A DNA stretch of 64,000 nucleotides from SMYC01 sp965197495 (GCA_965197495.1 OZ240210.1:2418001-2482000), one strand, 5' to 3'. Counted from the first letter of the stretch, positions 34,774-45,042 are shown. Notes: generated by a model not told the origin, from the sequence alone. Numbers and translations: made by a program.

Positions 34774-35425
34774 GTTCTCCTGTCGTTTCGGGGGATCTGA
34801 TTTGTGTTGGAGGGCATGGCCTATGGACGCTGCCGCGATTGTGGAAAACGCCGGAAACTCCGGGCGAGAGAGGCGTTTAGGGAAAGGTTGTGAGCACGTA
34901 CAAACGTGGAGCGGCGTTTTCCACAATCGCTTGGAAAACGCTTCGCGTTTCCCACGAGCGCCCACAGGCCCCTCCTGATATATATACAAGAAAGATTAAT
35001 TCATATGGAATAAGGAAGGGGGGGCTCGATTAGTGGAGGCTATGGAAAACGCCCTTCCAGGCTTCGAAGAGAACTCAGTCGTGAGCAAGGTCTGAACGAC
35101 CAGAACCGTGGGGGCGTTTCCCACAGCCTCGTCTCCCGCTGAGGGGCAGTGGCATTTGGTGAGGCCCGTGGGTTGAGAGGGTAAGCCATGTGTAGATGCG
35201 CATCGGCGAGAACGCTAGAATCTTTTTTTCCGAAAGAGAAAAGAGCGTTCCCGCGATGCGCGTTACTACGTTAGTCTGAAGTTCCTTGGTCGAATGAACC
35301 CACTGACAGTGTGAATCCCCAATGATTACGCGTCTTTAGGACGCCGAGAGGCTAATTTTGGGTTGCAATATGTAGGCATGTCTAAAGTCTTTTATAGTTT
35401 GATACACATTGACACATAGGATACT
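34774..35425. other. Non-coding stretch with a 19-bp inverted repeat
   Basis: No convincing gene. It holds a perfect inverted repeat (34835-34853 and 34912-34930, arm GCGATTGTGGAAAACGCCG) and several further TGGAAAACGC copies in both orientations (34932, 35042 and variants near 34944 and 35107). The right end should contain the promoter and left terminus of the following IS1634 relative. Confidence 0.55.
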
Positions 35426-37368
35426 ATGGTGGGCATGCATATCCACATCATCCCCAATCGCAACTCTACCCCCGCGGTCCTGCTGCGTGAGCCGTATCGG
35501 GTGGGCGGAAACGTCCGCAAGCGCACGCTCGCTAACTTGTCCAAATTGCCCATGGACGCAGTCGACGCCATCCGACGCATTCTCAAAGGGGAAAAGCTCG
35601 TCTCGGTTGAAGTCGCCTTCAAAATCGTCGAGAACGGCTCCCGGCACCATGGCCACGTCGACGCGGTGCTCAGCGCCATGAGACAGCTCGGTTTCGAAAA
35701 GCTCGTTGGTTCTCGACACTCACCAGAGCGGGATTTGGTCGTGGCCATGGTAGTCGCCCGGATCCTCGAACCGCAGTCGAAGCTGGCGACTAGCCAGTGG
35801 TGGCACACAACCACACTGCCCGAAATCCTGGGGGTGAGCGATGCCCGCGAAGACGATCTCTATGCCGCCATGGACTGGGTTCTCAAACGCCAGGAGGTCA
35901 TCGAAAAAAAACTCGCGGCGCGCCATCTCCAAAACGATGGCCTGGCGCTCTATGACCTAACCTCAAGCTACTTCGAGGGTGTGAGTTGTCCGATCGCCCG
36001 CCTCGGATACGACCGTGACGGCAAGAAAGGCAAGCTGCAGATCAACTACGGTCTGCTGACCAACGAACGCGGCATCCCCGTGTCGGTATCGGTCTTTGAG
36101 GGCAACACGGGCGATCCCAAAACGCTGTTGCCTCAGGTAGAAAAGATGCAAGAGCGCTTCGGCATCGAGCAGTTTGTGATGGTGGGCGACCGCGGAATGA
36201 TCACCCAGACCCAGATCGACGAGTTGCGGGAGATGGACGGTGTCGACTGGATTACCGCTCTGCGTCCCGAACCGATTCGCAAGCTCATCAACGATGGGGT
36301 GCTCCAGATGGGGCTATTCGACGAGCGGAATCTGTTTGAGGTGACGTACCCGGATTTCCCCAACGAGAGGCTGGTCGCTTGCCACAATCCGGAGCTGGCC
36401 GAGAGGCGGCGTCACAAGCGCCGTGCTCTGCTCGAAGCGACCTGCAAGGAGCTGGAGAAAGTTTGTCGGATGGTCGAGCGGCGCCGTTTGCAGGGCAAGG
36501 AGGACATCCGTGCTGCAGTGAAAAAGCTCCTCAACAAGTACAAGGTCGGCAGGTACTACAGGCTCGACATCCGTGACGACGGTTTCGACTTCGAGCTAGA
36601 CGAGACAACGATGGATGCCGACGCCTCGCGCCTCGCCAACGGCAACTCTGAGCTCGCCAACAAACGGCTCCAGCGGTGGAAGCGACACATGGGGACGATC
36701 GCTAAGCAGTTCGGAGGGATTCGCCAACGGATCGGGCGGGGTCAGCTGCATGGTAAAGATAAAATCGGTGTGCGGGTAGGCAGAGTTCTCAACAAGTACA
36801 AAGTCGGCAAGCACTTCAAGCTGGACATTCGCGACGACAGCTTTAGCTTCGAAATCGACGACACAAAGGTCACTGCGGAAGCTGCCCTTGACGGCATCTA
36901 CGTGATCCGCACCAGTCTTGCTGAGCAGCGGATGAAAACCGACGACACAGTGCGCAGCTACAAGTTGCTGACCCAGGTCGAGAGGGCGTTTCGTTCCTTC
37001 AAGAGCATGGACCTAAAGGTGCGGCCGATTCGTCACCGGCGCGAAAACCGAGTCCGGGCGCACGTCTTCTTGTGCATGCTGGCCTACTACGTCCTGTGGC
37101 ACATGATGGAGGCTTGGCGGCCGCTGCTATTCTCTGACGAGGACCAGCAGGCGAAGGCCAGCGTGACCCGGTTGCTCCGGCGAAGCGCTCCGAGGCCGCC
37201 CTGCGCAAGATACAAACCAAGAAGCTTGACGATGGGAGTCGAGCTTCCAGCTTCCGCACGCTGCTGCGCCTTCTCAGCAACATCGCCCGAAACAAATGTC
37301 GGCGACCGGAAGCCGGACCCGACGAGCCCACCTTCGATGTCACGACAACTCCGGACTCGAAACAGTAG
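35426..37368 (+). pseudogene. IS1634-family transposase (second subtype), C-terminal frameshift
   Basis: Catalytic motifs LALYDLTSSYFEG, EQFVMVGDRGMITQTQI and LTQVERAFRSFKSMDLKVRP are intact. The protein contains two copies of an internal module (LLNKYKVGRYYRLDIRDDGF at about residue 370 and VLNKYKVGKHFKLDIRDDSF at about 450). Near 37162 one base is missing: the expected C-terminus (DPVAPAKRSEAALRKIQTKK, FRTLLRLLSNIARNKC) continues in the next frame to a TAG at 37366-37368. The displayed frame instead reads on by chance into the adjacent ISL3 piece. Confidence 0.8.
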
Positions 37369-37448
37369 AGAGCCTACGACCTGCTCAAAGGTATCACCGT
37401 GTAGACAGAAGCCAGCACCATTGATTCCAACTATCTCATTGGATCAAC

Positions 37449-37980
37449 ACCGGATCTTGGCTTTTTCAGCCAGGAACTTCAGGTTAGTCAACAAGCTCAT
37501 CGGATTGCAAGGCCTGTGGGTCCGAGGTTTCCACTTCCAGGCGGACAAAGCCAGAGTGGTGGTGGATGTAGTACCACGGAGGAGGAAGCCTCTGTGCGGG
37601 ATTTGCGGACGAAAGGTCCGCAAGAACAAAGATCGCTACAATCGCTACTGGCGGCACTTGGACCTGTTCGGAGTCCGGACCTATCTTCGCTACTCGATCC
37701 GACGAGTGGTATGTCGGCGGTGTGGAGTGGTCAGAGAAAAGGTGCCTTGGGCCGACAAGGGAAGCCGCTTTACCAAAAGCTTCGAACAAGAGGTAGCGTG
37801 GCTGGCACAGAGGACGGACGTCAGCGCCGTAGCGAACTATTTCCGAGTGACGTGGCGTTCGGTGCGACGGATCATCCAGCGAGTAGTTACCGAGCAGCGG
37901 GATGAGCGGCGCGAGCTCGATGGATTGCGGGTGATTGGGATGGACGAGATCAGCTACCGCAAACGCCACAAGTACTTAAC
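37449..37980 (+). pseudogene. ISL3-family transposase, N-terminal segment
   Basis: Zinc-binding and helix-turn-helix part: KPLCGICGRKVRKNKDRYNR, VCRRCGVVREKVPWADKGSR, TDVSAVANYFRVTWRSVRRI, and the beginning of the catalytic domain VIGMDEISYRKRHKYLT. The end GGATCTTGGCTTTTTCA at 37455 resembles an ISL3 terminal repeat. It breaks at TTAAC (37976-37980), exactly where the middle segment at 33776 resumes. Confidence 0.75.
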
Positions 37981-38785
37981 CCTAATCGCAAAATCTTCGA
38001 AGCACGAAAACGCGAAACAGCCGCACTAACGCCCGGCTCCAACGTCGCCTGGCTCGGGTGGAGACGATGTTGGAGACCCAAAAAAAAACCTCCGAATTAC
38101 TGGGGGTCCCCCTGAATCCACTCGACAGCTACGAGAACGACTGATGGTGGCGGCCGAGGAGCTGGCGGGGCAGATTGGGCAGACGACGGAAGCCTGCGAG
38201 GCTCTGGGTGTGGCTCGTTCCACGCTGTATCGCAGGCGCCAGGTGACGCCCGAACCGAAGCGGCGTCCTCGGCCGCACCGAGCCCTCGACGAGACTGAGC
38301 GCGAGGAAGTCCTCGGGGCCTCGCACTGTGAGCGGTTCGTCGACAAGGCGCCCGCCCAGGTGTGGGCCACGCTTCTGGACGAGGGAACCTACCTCTGCTC
38401 GATTCGCACGATGTATCGGATTTTGGAGGAGCACGGCGAGGTCCGAGAGCGCCGGAACCAACGGCGCCATCCGAACTACACGAAGCCGGAGCTGCTGGCC
38501 GAAGCGCCCAACCAGGTTTGGTCGTGGGATATTACGAAGCTTCGTGGCCCCGTCAAGTGGACCTACTACTACCTCTACGTCATCCTCGACATCTTCTCCC
38601 GCTACGTGGTTGGCTGGATGCTGGCTCACCGAGAAAGTGCGGCGCTCGCGCAACGCCTCATCGCCGAGAGCTGTCGCAAGCAGGACATTGAACCCGACCA
38701 GCTCACCCTTCACGCGGACCGTGGCAGCTCGATGAGAAGCAAGCCCGTGGCTCTGCTCCTGGCTGACCTCGGAGTTACCAAGACA
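37981..38785 (+). pseudogene. IS3-family element: end of OrfA and N-terminal two-thirds of OrfB
   Basis: The orfA tail reads NARLQRRLARVETMLETQKK and ends at a TGATG overlap with the orfB start at 38144. A run of nine A (38079-38087) is a plausible -1 frameshift site, as in other IS3 elements. OrfB: TEACEALGVARSTLYRRRQ, NQVWSWDITKLRGPVKWTYY (first Asp), QLTLHADRGSSMRSKPVALL (second Asp). It stops at LLADLGVTK, immediately before the piece found at 34773 on the minus strand. Confidence 0.75.
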
Positions 38786-38946
38786 TCGCGTGGGTCACGT
38801 GGAGACTCAGCAACGGCCGACTCGAAGGAATGAACAACAAAATCCGGCTGCTGAGCCGCCGCAGCTTTGGACTCCACTCTGCCGAAGCTCTCATCAGTCT
38901 CGTCTACCTAAACTGTGGCGGTCTCACCCTCGAGAGGATCCACTGA
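38786..38946 (+). pseudogene. ISL3-family transposase, C-terminal tail
   Basis: TWRLSNGRLEGMNNKIRLLS and SFGLHSAEALISLVYLNCGG form the conserved C-terminus of ISL3 transposases, with Glu of GRLEGMNNK as the third catalytic residue. It joins directly to the truncated IS3 OrfB. A TGA follows at 38944-38946. Confidence 0.75.
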
Positions 38947-39023
38947 AATGGCAGGAGAGGCGAAAAACGCAATGGACACCTCCCTCGCGCATCATAAACG
39001 CTCCACAAGCGACACGACAGCCG

Positions 39024-40319
39024 TTAGTCCCGGAATAGCTCGAAGAGCCGGTCGGCAATTCCTTCGCGGTCGAGTGACGTGCCGTTCGCAAGAAGAGCTA
39101 TGGCGAGGCGGTCCTCCGGGTAGAGCCGGAACAGCGTCGCGAAACCCAGACCGGCTCCGGTATGCTCGTATCGCTCACCCTCTTGCGAGGGAAAGACCCA
39201 AAAACCCAGACCGTGCTTCATCCCGGCGCGCCGATAGTACGGGGGCGCGACGCTGCTCGGCCCAGCGCGAACCCGGCCCCCTTGCAGCATCATTCGAGCG
39301 GTCTCGGGCGCGAGAACAGACCGGCCTTCGAGCGTTCCTTCATTGAGCAAGGCCCGAAGCAGCCTTGTCGCGTCCGTCACCGGTCCCATGACGCCACCAT
39401 AAGCGTTCGCGTCGAGATAAAAAGGCGCCAACCAGATGCGACCGTTCTGGACCTCCTGAATGTAGGCGTCGACATTGCGGATCGCTGGGAGAAAAATGGT
39501 CTGGAAGTTGACGAGTGGATGACAGCCCGCCGCGATGTGAGGTCGCATCGCCTCGCCGATCGTGAAACCCGTGAGCTCCATCCCGAGGGGATTCAGGATG
39601 TTCTCGACGACGTAGTCCTCGTAGCTATGACCCGACACTTTTTCCACAACGGCTCCGAGCACCAAGTAGCCGAAGTTGGAGTAGCGGCCTCGGCGGCCGG
39701 GACTCGCTCTGAGACGCGAGAAGCGCTCGAAGTTCTCGGCAAGGAGCTCGTTCGCGTTGCTTCCCGTCCCGTCTTCGGGATGCATCCAGCGAAGCACTTC
39801 GAGCCTCAGGTTCAAAAGCCCCGAGCTGTGGTTCAGGAGATGACGCAGTCGTACTCGAGGAGCCTCCTCGCCACGGAACGTGGTTTGAAAGAAAGGCAAG
39901 TACTGGCGAACCTCATCCTCTATGTCGAGCTGTCCTCGCTCATGAAGCTGAAAGATGGCCATCGCCGTCAGAATCTTCGTGAGAGACCACCACCGATAGA
40001 TCGATTTGGGTGTCGCCTCGATACTTGCGGGGCCGTCGGCGAAGCCGAACGCGCGCTGGTAGACGAGCTCGTCATCTTTCACGACGGCCACAGAGAGGCC
40101 GGGAGGGTTTTCCGTAGCGACGAGACGCTCGAGGAAGACCGTGAGCTCATCGGTGCTCGAAATACGCGCGGGCGTCTCGAGTCGACGGGGCGCAAGTGCG
40201 AGAAGCGTGACACTGATGAGTAGAAAGACGAGTAGGACGGAGGTGAGAAGAATTCCAATACGGCGGACCGTCTGCAGGAGGCGAGGCGGTTCGAGGCTGC
40301 GTCGGCGAAGGACCCGCAT
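39024..40319 (-). CDS. Membrane-anchored serine hydrolase of the beta-lactamase/esterase family
   Basis: 431 residues from the ATG at 40319. One N-terminal membrane helix (IGILLTSVLLVFLLISVTLL). The penicillin-binding-like active site is complete: YRWWSLTKILTAMAI (Ser-x-x-Lys), GRYSNFGYLVLGAVVEKVSG (Tyr-x-Asn), and RYEHTGAGLGFATLF (HTG in place of KTG). Such proteins are esterases, peptidases or class C-like enzymes; a beta-lactam role is not implied. It runs divergently from the NHL gene at 40425. Confidence 0.82.
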   Translation of the reverse strand: MRVLRRRSLEPPRLLQTVRRIGILLTSVLLVFLLISVTLLALAPRRLETPARISSTDELTVFLERLVATENPPGLSVAVVKDDELVYQRAFGFADGPASIEATPKSIYRWWSLTKILTAMAIFQLHERGQLDIEDEVRQYLPFFQTTFRGEEAPRVRLRHLLNHSSGLLNLRLEVLRWMHPEDGTGSNANELLAENFERFSRLRASPGRRGRYSNFGYLVLGAVVEKVSGHSYEDYVVENILNPLGMELTGFTIGEAMRPHIAAGCHPLVNFQTIFLPAIRNVDAYIQEVQNGRIWLAPFYLDANAYGGVMGPVTDATRLLRALLNEGTLEGRSVLAPETARMMLQGGRVRAGPSSVAPPYYRRAGMKHGLGFWVFPSQEGERYEHTGAGLGFATLFRLYPEDRLAIALLANGTSLDREGIADRLFELFRD

Positions 40320-40424
40320 AGGCGTCGAGAATAAATCCCCCTTCGCCGGCAGCGCAAGCACTAGGCAAGAGAACTTGCTTCTCGAAGAGCTCTGTACCAG
40401 AATCCCGCTCAAAAGGCGGTCTCC

Positions 40425-40898
40425 ATGTCACAGTCAGTGCTGCTCTCCAGATTCTCGCTCCTCGCGGTCAGCGCCGCGCTCGCACTGTCCGCAGGCGCTT
40501 TGGCGTTAGCGCAGAACGCAGTCGTCGACCCGGCCAAGAACGATCTACCCAATCCCAATCCCCGTGTGGTCAAGAACTGGGCACCTCTGCCCGACGGCAG
40601 GACGTGGGGTTCGACGGCGGGGATCGATATCGGTCCCGACGGCCATGTTTGGGTTTCGTACGCCATCGACTCGGAGTCCAATCCGACGCGCCACCCGGAC
40701 TGGAAGACGGGTGTTCGGATCGGGAGTACGACGGAAGACAAAGTCACGGCCTTCATCCCTCCGCACCCGACCGGGAACCCCTACGGCGCTGTCGGAGAAG
40801 GCGTGGCCGTGGGCGCGGACGGAAACGTGTACGGTGCGGAAGGCCCCAACTCGCGGTAGACTGCCGAGGGTGGCGTGACGAAATATCTCAAACGCTAG
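40425..40898 (+). pseudogene. Exported NHL/six-bladed propeller protein with internal deletion and amber stop
   Basis: Signal peptide (LSLLAVSAALALS-like, residues 8-28). The N-terminal motif WAPLPDGRTWGSTAGIDIGP is followed directly by the C-terminal motif HPDWKTGVRIGSTTEDKVTA; intact members of this family have some 150-200 residues in between. A TAG at 40857-40859 lies in frame; 12 codons later the usual ending GGVTKYLKR and a second TAG occur. Both features point to a decayed gene. Confidence 0.65.
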
Positions 40899-40935
40899 GC
40901 CGCAGTCGTTCAAGCGATAGTGAGAGGGCGCGTGA

Positions 40936-41076
40936 CTCGAGTTGTCTCCCATCAACCGCATCACTTGGACGCCGCGTGAAGATGGCTCCGTGCGTCAGCA
41001 TTGGGAAACCTCTCAGGACGATGGTTCGAGCTGGACGACGGCTTTCGACGGGATCTATCGGTTGCGGATGGAATAA
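40936..41076 (+). pseudogene. C-terminal fragment of an unknown exported protein
   Basis: The frame reads INRITWTPREDGSVRQHWET and GSSWTTAFDGIYRLRME before TAA. The pattern (TWTP-DG-VRQ-WE-S-D-G--W---FDG-Y) is one I have seen as the end of small exported DUF proteins. It begins right after an in-frame stop, so the 5' part is lost. Its end overlaps the 3' end of the converging propeller gene. Confidence 0.4.
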
Positions 41077-42497
41077 AGACGATGCTGAGTGCGGATCAAC
41101 AACCGGTCGCCGACGATCGCCGGGGTCGCCATCACCCACTCGTTCAGTGAATTGACACCCAGCAACCGATACTCTTCGCCGGCTTCGATCACAAAGGTGT
41201 CCCCTTCCTCGCTCATGGTGAACACCTTTCCGTTATAGGCCCAGGGCGAAGCTGTGAATGCCGCCGCACCCGGAGCGATGCGCGCGCGGAACACGCGCTC
41301 ACCCGTGTCGATGTCGTAGCGCGCAAAGATGCCCTTCGCGTAGAGCACATAGAGCGCCTGATCGTAGATCAGCGGCGTCGGCAGGTAGGTTCCTCCCGCG
41401 AGCCGGTTGTACCACACGACATGATCGCTCTTGTTCACGCGCTCCGGCGGGGTAATGTCTCCCGAGCCTCCGGGACGAATCGCGGCGATGGGTTTGTTTT
41501 GCTCGCCCGAGCTGCCCGAGGTGACGAAGAGGCGACCGTTCCAGGCAAAGGGACTTTGGATGGTGACCGCCGCCAGGCGCTTCATGCGCCAGAGTTCGCG
41601 GCCGTCGAGGTCGTAGCTGATAACGGTGCCCGGTCCGACAGTCACGAGCTCGGTGCGTAGCGCGTTCTCCCAGACGAAAGGCGTCGCCCAACCCGTCTTC
41701 CTTCGCTCTCCGACGTCCCGAGCCGTACGCCAAAGCTCCTTTCCGGTGCGCTTGTCGAAGGCGGCGATGAAGCCTTGGTCCTCGTTGTCGTTCAAGACGA
41801 AAACGCTGTTCCCGTGCAAAGCGGGAGAGGCGCCGGTCCCGAAGTCACGCACTTTCTGATAAAGCTTCAACGGGGTCGCCCAAAATACACGGCCTTCGAA
41901 GTCGTAAGCGTAAAGGCCGAGATGGCCAAAGTAGACGTATACCCGCTCGCCATCCGTGACCGGCGTCTCCGACGCGAAACTGTTCTTGCGGTGTCGCCCC
42001 CCCGGTGGATTGCCGTGATAAACCTCTCGCTCCCACAACAGCTTGCCCGTCTCGAGTTCGTAACAATAGAGCACGAGACGGATGACGATCTCGTGAGGCA
42101 TCTCGCGGTCGCGGGCGTAGAGTCGCGCGTTCGTTTCCTCCGAGGAAAGCCCCTCCGCCCGCAGCTCGGCGACGTATTCGTTGCTGAAATCAGTCCCCAA
42201 TGACGGTTGTTTCATCGCTTGCTCGCTGGTGGCGGCCGTCAGAAAGATCTTCCCGTCCCAAACGATGGGCGAGGACCAGCCGACGCCCGGAACCTCCGTG
42301 ACCCACTCGACGTTCTCGGTGGTCGACCAACGCTCCGGAAGGTTGGGATGGTCGGCGACAGGCATCGACTCGGGGCCCCGAAAACGGGGCCAGTTATTGG
42401 TGTCGTCGTTCGCGTCCGCTGGCGGCTCGGGGAGACACAGGAGCGTTGCGAAACCGATGGCGGCCATCGCGCGGTGGAGCCAGCGGGAACGATTCAC
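41055..42497 (-). CDS. Exported PQQ-like beta-propeller protein
   Basis: 480 residues, N-terminal signal MNRSRWLHRAMAAIGFATLL. Repeats carry quinoprotein-type motifs with Trp docking: WPRFRGPESMPVADHPNLPE, YELETGKLLWEREVY, DKRTGKELWRTARDV, YDLDGRELWRMKR, DIDTGERVFRARI. No heme motif and no obvious catalytic residues of alcohol dehydrogenases, so a BamB-like binding or unknown enzymatic role is possible. Same fold as the gene at 45531. Confidence 0.75.
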   Translation of the reverse strand: MNRSRWLHRAMAAIGFATLLCLPEPPADANDDTNNWPRFRGPESMPVADHPNLPERWSTTENVEWVTEVPGVGWSSPIVWDGKIFLTAATSEQAMKQPSLGTDFSNEYVAELRAEGLSSEETNARLYARDREMPHEIVIRLVLYCYELETGKLLWEREVYHGNPPGGRHRKNSFASETPVTDGERVYVYFGHLGLYAYDFEGRVFWATPLKLYQKVRDFGTGASPALHGNSVFVLNDNEDQGFIAAFDKRTGKELWRTARDVGERRKTGWATPFVWENALRTELVTVGPGTVISYDLDGRELWRMKRLAAVTIQSPFAWNGRLFVTSGSSGEQNKPIAAIRPGGSGDITPPERVNKSDHVVWYNRLAGGTYLPTPLIYDQALYVLYAKGIFARYDIDTGERVFRARIAPGAAAFTASPWAYNGKVFTMSEEGDTFVIEAGEEYRLLGVNSLNEWVMATPAIVGDRLLIRTQHRLYSIRNR

Positions 42498-42630
42498 GGG
42501 ACCAATCTAACCGCCCGTGGGTGGTCGCCGCAACCGGAGACGAATCGCAACGGAGCACGAGGCCCTATTCCAACCTATGTCGCTCGTTTGCTCTCGACAG
42601 AGATAGAGGACCACGACTATCATCCGTCCG

Positions 42631-43869
42631 GTGATCCAAGCACAGGAAAGAGTCGAGCGGACCTATGGCTGGGTCGTGGTCGTCGGCTCGCTTCTGTTGA
42701 TGACGGTTGGCGCTGGCGGCTACTACGTGGTGATCGTCGGTCTCAAGCTCGTGGCTCAGGATTTCGGAGGGCTGCGATGGGTACCGTCGATGGCCTATTC
42801 GATGTCCGTTTTCGGAATGGGTCTCGGCGGCATCTTCATCAGCAGATGGTCGGACCGCGTGGGCGTCGGCACCCCGGCGCTTCTTGGCGCTCTGATGATC
42901 ATCGCGGGTGCGCTCACGGCGAGCGTCACGACGGATCGGTGGACGTTTCTGCTGGCCCACGGAGTCTTGATCGGTTTATTTGGGAACGCGGCTTTGTTCT
43001 CCCCGCTCATCGCCAACACGGCGCGCTGGTTCGACCGCCGGCGCGGCATAGCCGTGGCCATCGTCACGAGCGCTCAAGCTGTCGCGGGCGTCTTTTGGCC
43101 CTTCACCTTCCGGCTCCTCATCGAAGGGTCCAGCTGGCGGGAGGCGTACCGGGTCTACGCGCTCGTGGCTCTCGTGACTATGGTTCCCCTGAGTTTCTTG
43201 CTCCGACGTCCGGCGCCGATAGCGCCCGAGGCACACACGCGGGAGGTGAGCGCGTCCGATGCCCAAGTCCTCGGCCTGGCGCAGAGCAGCGTCCTCGTCT
43301 GGCTGTGCATCGCCGTCGTCTGCTGTTGCGTGGCCATGGCCATGCCGATCGTGCACGTGGTCTCCCATGCGACCGACCTCGGCTATCCGCTCGCGCGGGC
43401 TTCCGAAATGCTCGCGGTGCTCTTGGGCTGTGCTTTCTTCAGCAGGATAGCCTGGGGCGCGGTTTCTGATCGCGTTGGCGGGCTCCGCGTGCTGATGATT
43501 GGCTCTTTGTGCCAGGTCTTGGTTCTAGCCATGTATCTTGCGGTCGAAAGCCTCATCGGCCTCTACGTACTTTCGGGACTCTTCGGCCTCGCTTTCGGAG
43601 GCATCATCCCGAGCTACACGCTCATCATAAGCAAGCATTTTCCTCCCGGCTCCATCGGCTGGCGGATCGCGACGGTTTATTTCTTTGGTGCCGTCGGCAT
43701 GGCGATCGGTAGCTGGCTTGGAGGCGTGATCTTCGACATCTCGGGCGCCTATCGAGGAGCCTTCGCTGCCGGTCTGTTGTTCAACGTCGTCAATCTCTTG
43801 ATCGTGGGTGCGCTCTTGGTGCGAAAGTCAGAAACGCTCGAAGTCCAAAACGGCGACCTTCTGGCGTGA
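42631..43869 (+). CDS. MFS transporter (monocarboxylate/oxalate-formate antiporter-like)
   Basis: 412 residues with about twelve hydrophobic segments. MFS landmarks: SRWSDRVGVGTPALLGALM between helices 2 and 3, FDRRRGIAVAIVTSAQAVAG after helix 4, and WGAVSDRVGGLRVLMIGSLC between helices 8 and 9. The start is GTG at 42631. No substrate can be inferred; the neighbouring hydroxypyruvate isomerase and dehydrogenase fragments would fit a sugar acid or small carboxylate. Confidence 0.82.
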   Translation: MIQAQERVERTYGWVVVVGSLLLMTVGAGGYYVVIVGLKLVAQDFGGLRWVPSMAYSMSVFGMGLGGIFISRWSDRVGVGTPALLGALMIIAGALTASVTTDRWTFLLAHGVLIGLFGNAALFSPLIANTARWFDRRRGIAVAIVTSAQAVAGVFWPFTFRLLIEGSSWREAYRVYALVALVTMVPLSFLLRRPAPIAPEAHTREVSASDAQVLGLAQSSVLVWLCIAVVCCCVAMAMPIVHVVSHATDLGYPLARASEMLAVLLGCAFFSRIAWGAVSDRVGGLRVLMIGSLCQVLVLAMYLAVESLIGLYVLSGLFGLAFGGIIPSYTLIISKHFPPGSIGWRIATVYFFGAVGMAIGSWLGGVIFDISGAYRGAFAAGLLFNVVNLLIVGALLVRKSETLEVQNGDLLA

Positions 43870-44440
43870 CGGCTGCATCACCTCTTTAGATCCGCACTCA
43901 AGTACGTGCTCTGCAAATGAAAGACGAGGGCTTCGGCGGCGCTCGTTGGCAACGAAGTCCGATGTGACGCGAGGAATTGCGCCTCGACGCCCCAAGTTGA
44001 CGCGCAAGGTCTTTCCTCGCGTGACCCACGCCTCGACGGCCGTCGAAAGCTCGGACACGAAGCGAAAGGTCGCGATCCCCGACCGCGTCGAAACGTCCGG
44101 GTCGGCCGCAAGAAGGCGCCCGGGAAAGTCGTTCATCCGCGATGAGCTCGCGTAACGCGCGTCGCGCTCCGGGCTGAAGACGACCACCGTCTGAGCGTCG
44201 GCGTCGAGGACGAGCACGGCGTCTGGTAGCTCGAGCCCAGTGAGGTAGAGAAAGTCGTCTGACTGACGAAAAGTGAAACCGTCCGAGACACCGTAGCGAG
44301 CCGGCACGAGCAAGACGCCCCCTCCAGATTGCCGCAGGCGCGCGATCATCTTGTCGCGCCGGCGCTGATAGACGCCTCTCGAGAACTGCAGATCGGTCCA
44401 CTCGAAGAGTCGCTGTTCCGGCGTCGGACGCCGCGGCGTC
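43870..44440 (-). pseudogene. Xaa-Pro aminopeptidase, N-terminal domain only
   Basis: Reads TPEQRLFEWTDLQFSRGVYQ, MIARLRQSGGGVLLVPARYG, FTFRQSDDFLYLTGLELPDA, VVFSPERDARYASS. This is the creatinase-like N-terminal domain of an aminopeptidase P. The metal-binding pita-bread domain is missing: similarity ends where the frame meets the MFS gene, and there is no signal or start upstream at 44440. Confidence 0.65.
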
Positions 44441-44487
44441 TGAGCATTAAGGCCTGGACCGCTTCTTTTTCGATGCCTACCCGACCT

Positions 44488-45032
44488 TCGCGCTCAAAGG
44501 GCGATTGAAGTGCAAAAGCGCGTGAGCGCGAAATGGTGCACCGTCGTACCCGGAGAGTATGACCGCGGCCTCGCGTGGGAGTATCAGACCGCCAACGTGG
44601 TCGACAACTTGAAGCGCGCCGCCGAGCTCTGTGAGCCGGCCGGGCTGACAATGGTGCTCGAGCCGCTCAATCACTGGACAGATCACGCGGGGGTCTTCTT
44701 GACGGGTGTCCCTCAGGCGTTCCAGATCTGCCGGGCGGTCGCGTGCCCGTCGTGCAAGATCTTGGACGATCTCTACCATCAGCAGATCACAGAAGGGAAC
44801 TTGCTCCCGAATATGGACAAGGCGTGGGATGAGATCGTGTATATTCAAGTCGGAGACAATCCGGGTCGCAAAGAGCCGACAACCGGCGAGATCAACTATC
44901 ACAACGTTTTTCGGCATCTCAAAGGCAAGGGCTATCGAGGTATCGTGGGGATGGAGCAACGGCAACTCGATGCCAGGAAAGGCCGGCGAGCGTGCTGTCA
45001 TCGACGCCTATATCGCCTGCGATCGAAACTAA
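44488..45032 (+). pseudogene. Hydroxypyruvate isomerase-like TIM barrel, C-terminal half with frameshift
   Basis: RAIEVQKRVSAKWCTVVPGE, ANVVDNLKRAAELCEPAGLT, MVLEPLNHWTDHAGVFLTGV, KILDDLYHQQITEGNLLPNM, VQVGDNPGRKEPTTGEINYH-like motifs mark the second half of Hyi/OtnI-type isomerases. Near 44959 an extra A (GAGCAACGG for GAGCACGG) shifts the frame; the correct ending NSMPGKAGERAVIDAYIACD continues to a TAA at 45032. The N-terminal half is absent. Confidence 0.7.
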
Positions 45033-45042
45033 GGAGGCACGG

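Noticed and set aside
35426..38029. 867-residue fused transposase protein
   Set aside because: The frame is a chance read-through: an IS1634 transposase is frameshifted near 37162 and the frame later enters an ISL3 transposase N-terminus.
40857..40859. TAG as pyrrolysine in the NHL gene
   Set aside because: The protein is already decayed by an internal deletion, and no pyrrolysine system is suggested by anything in the window.
42207..43469. 420-codon plus-strand frame overlapping the MFS gene
   Set aside because: Arg/Gly-rich shadow in another frame; the MFS frame carries all family motifs.
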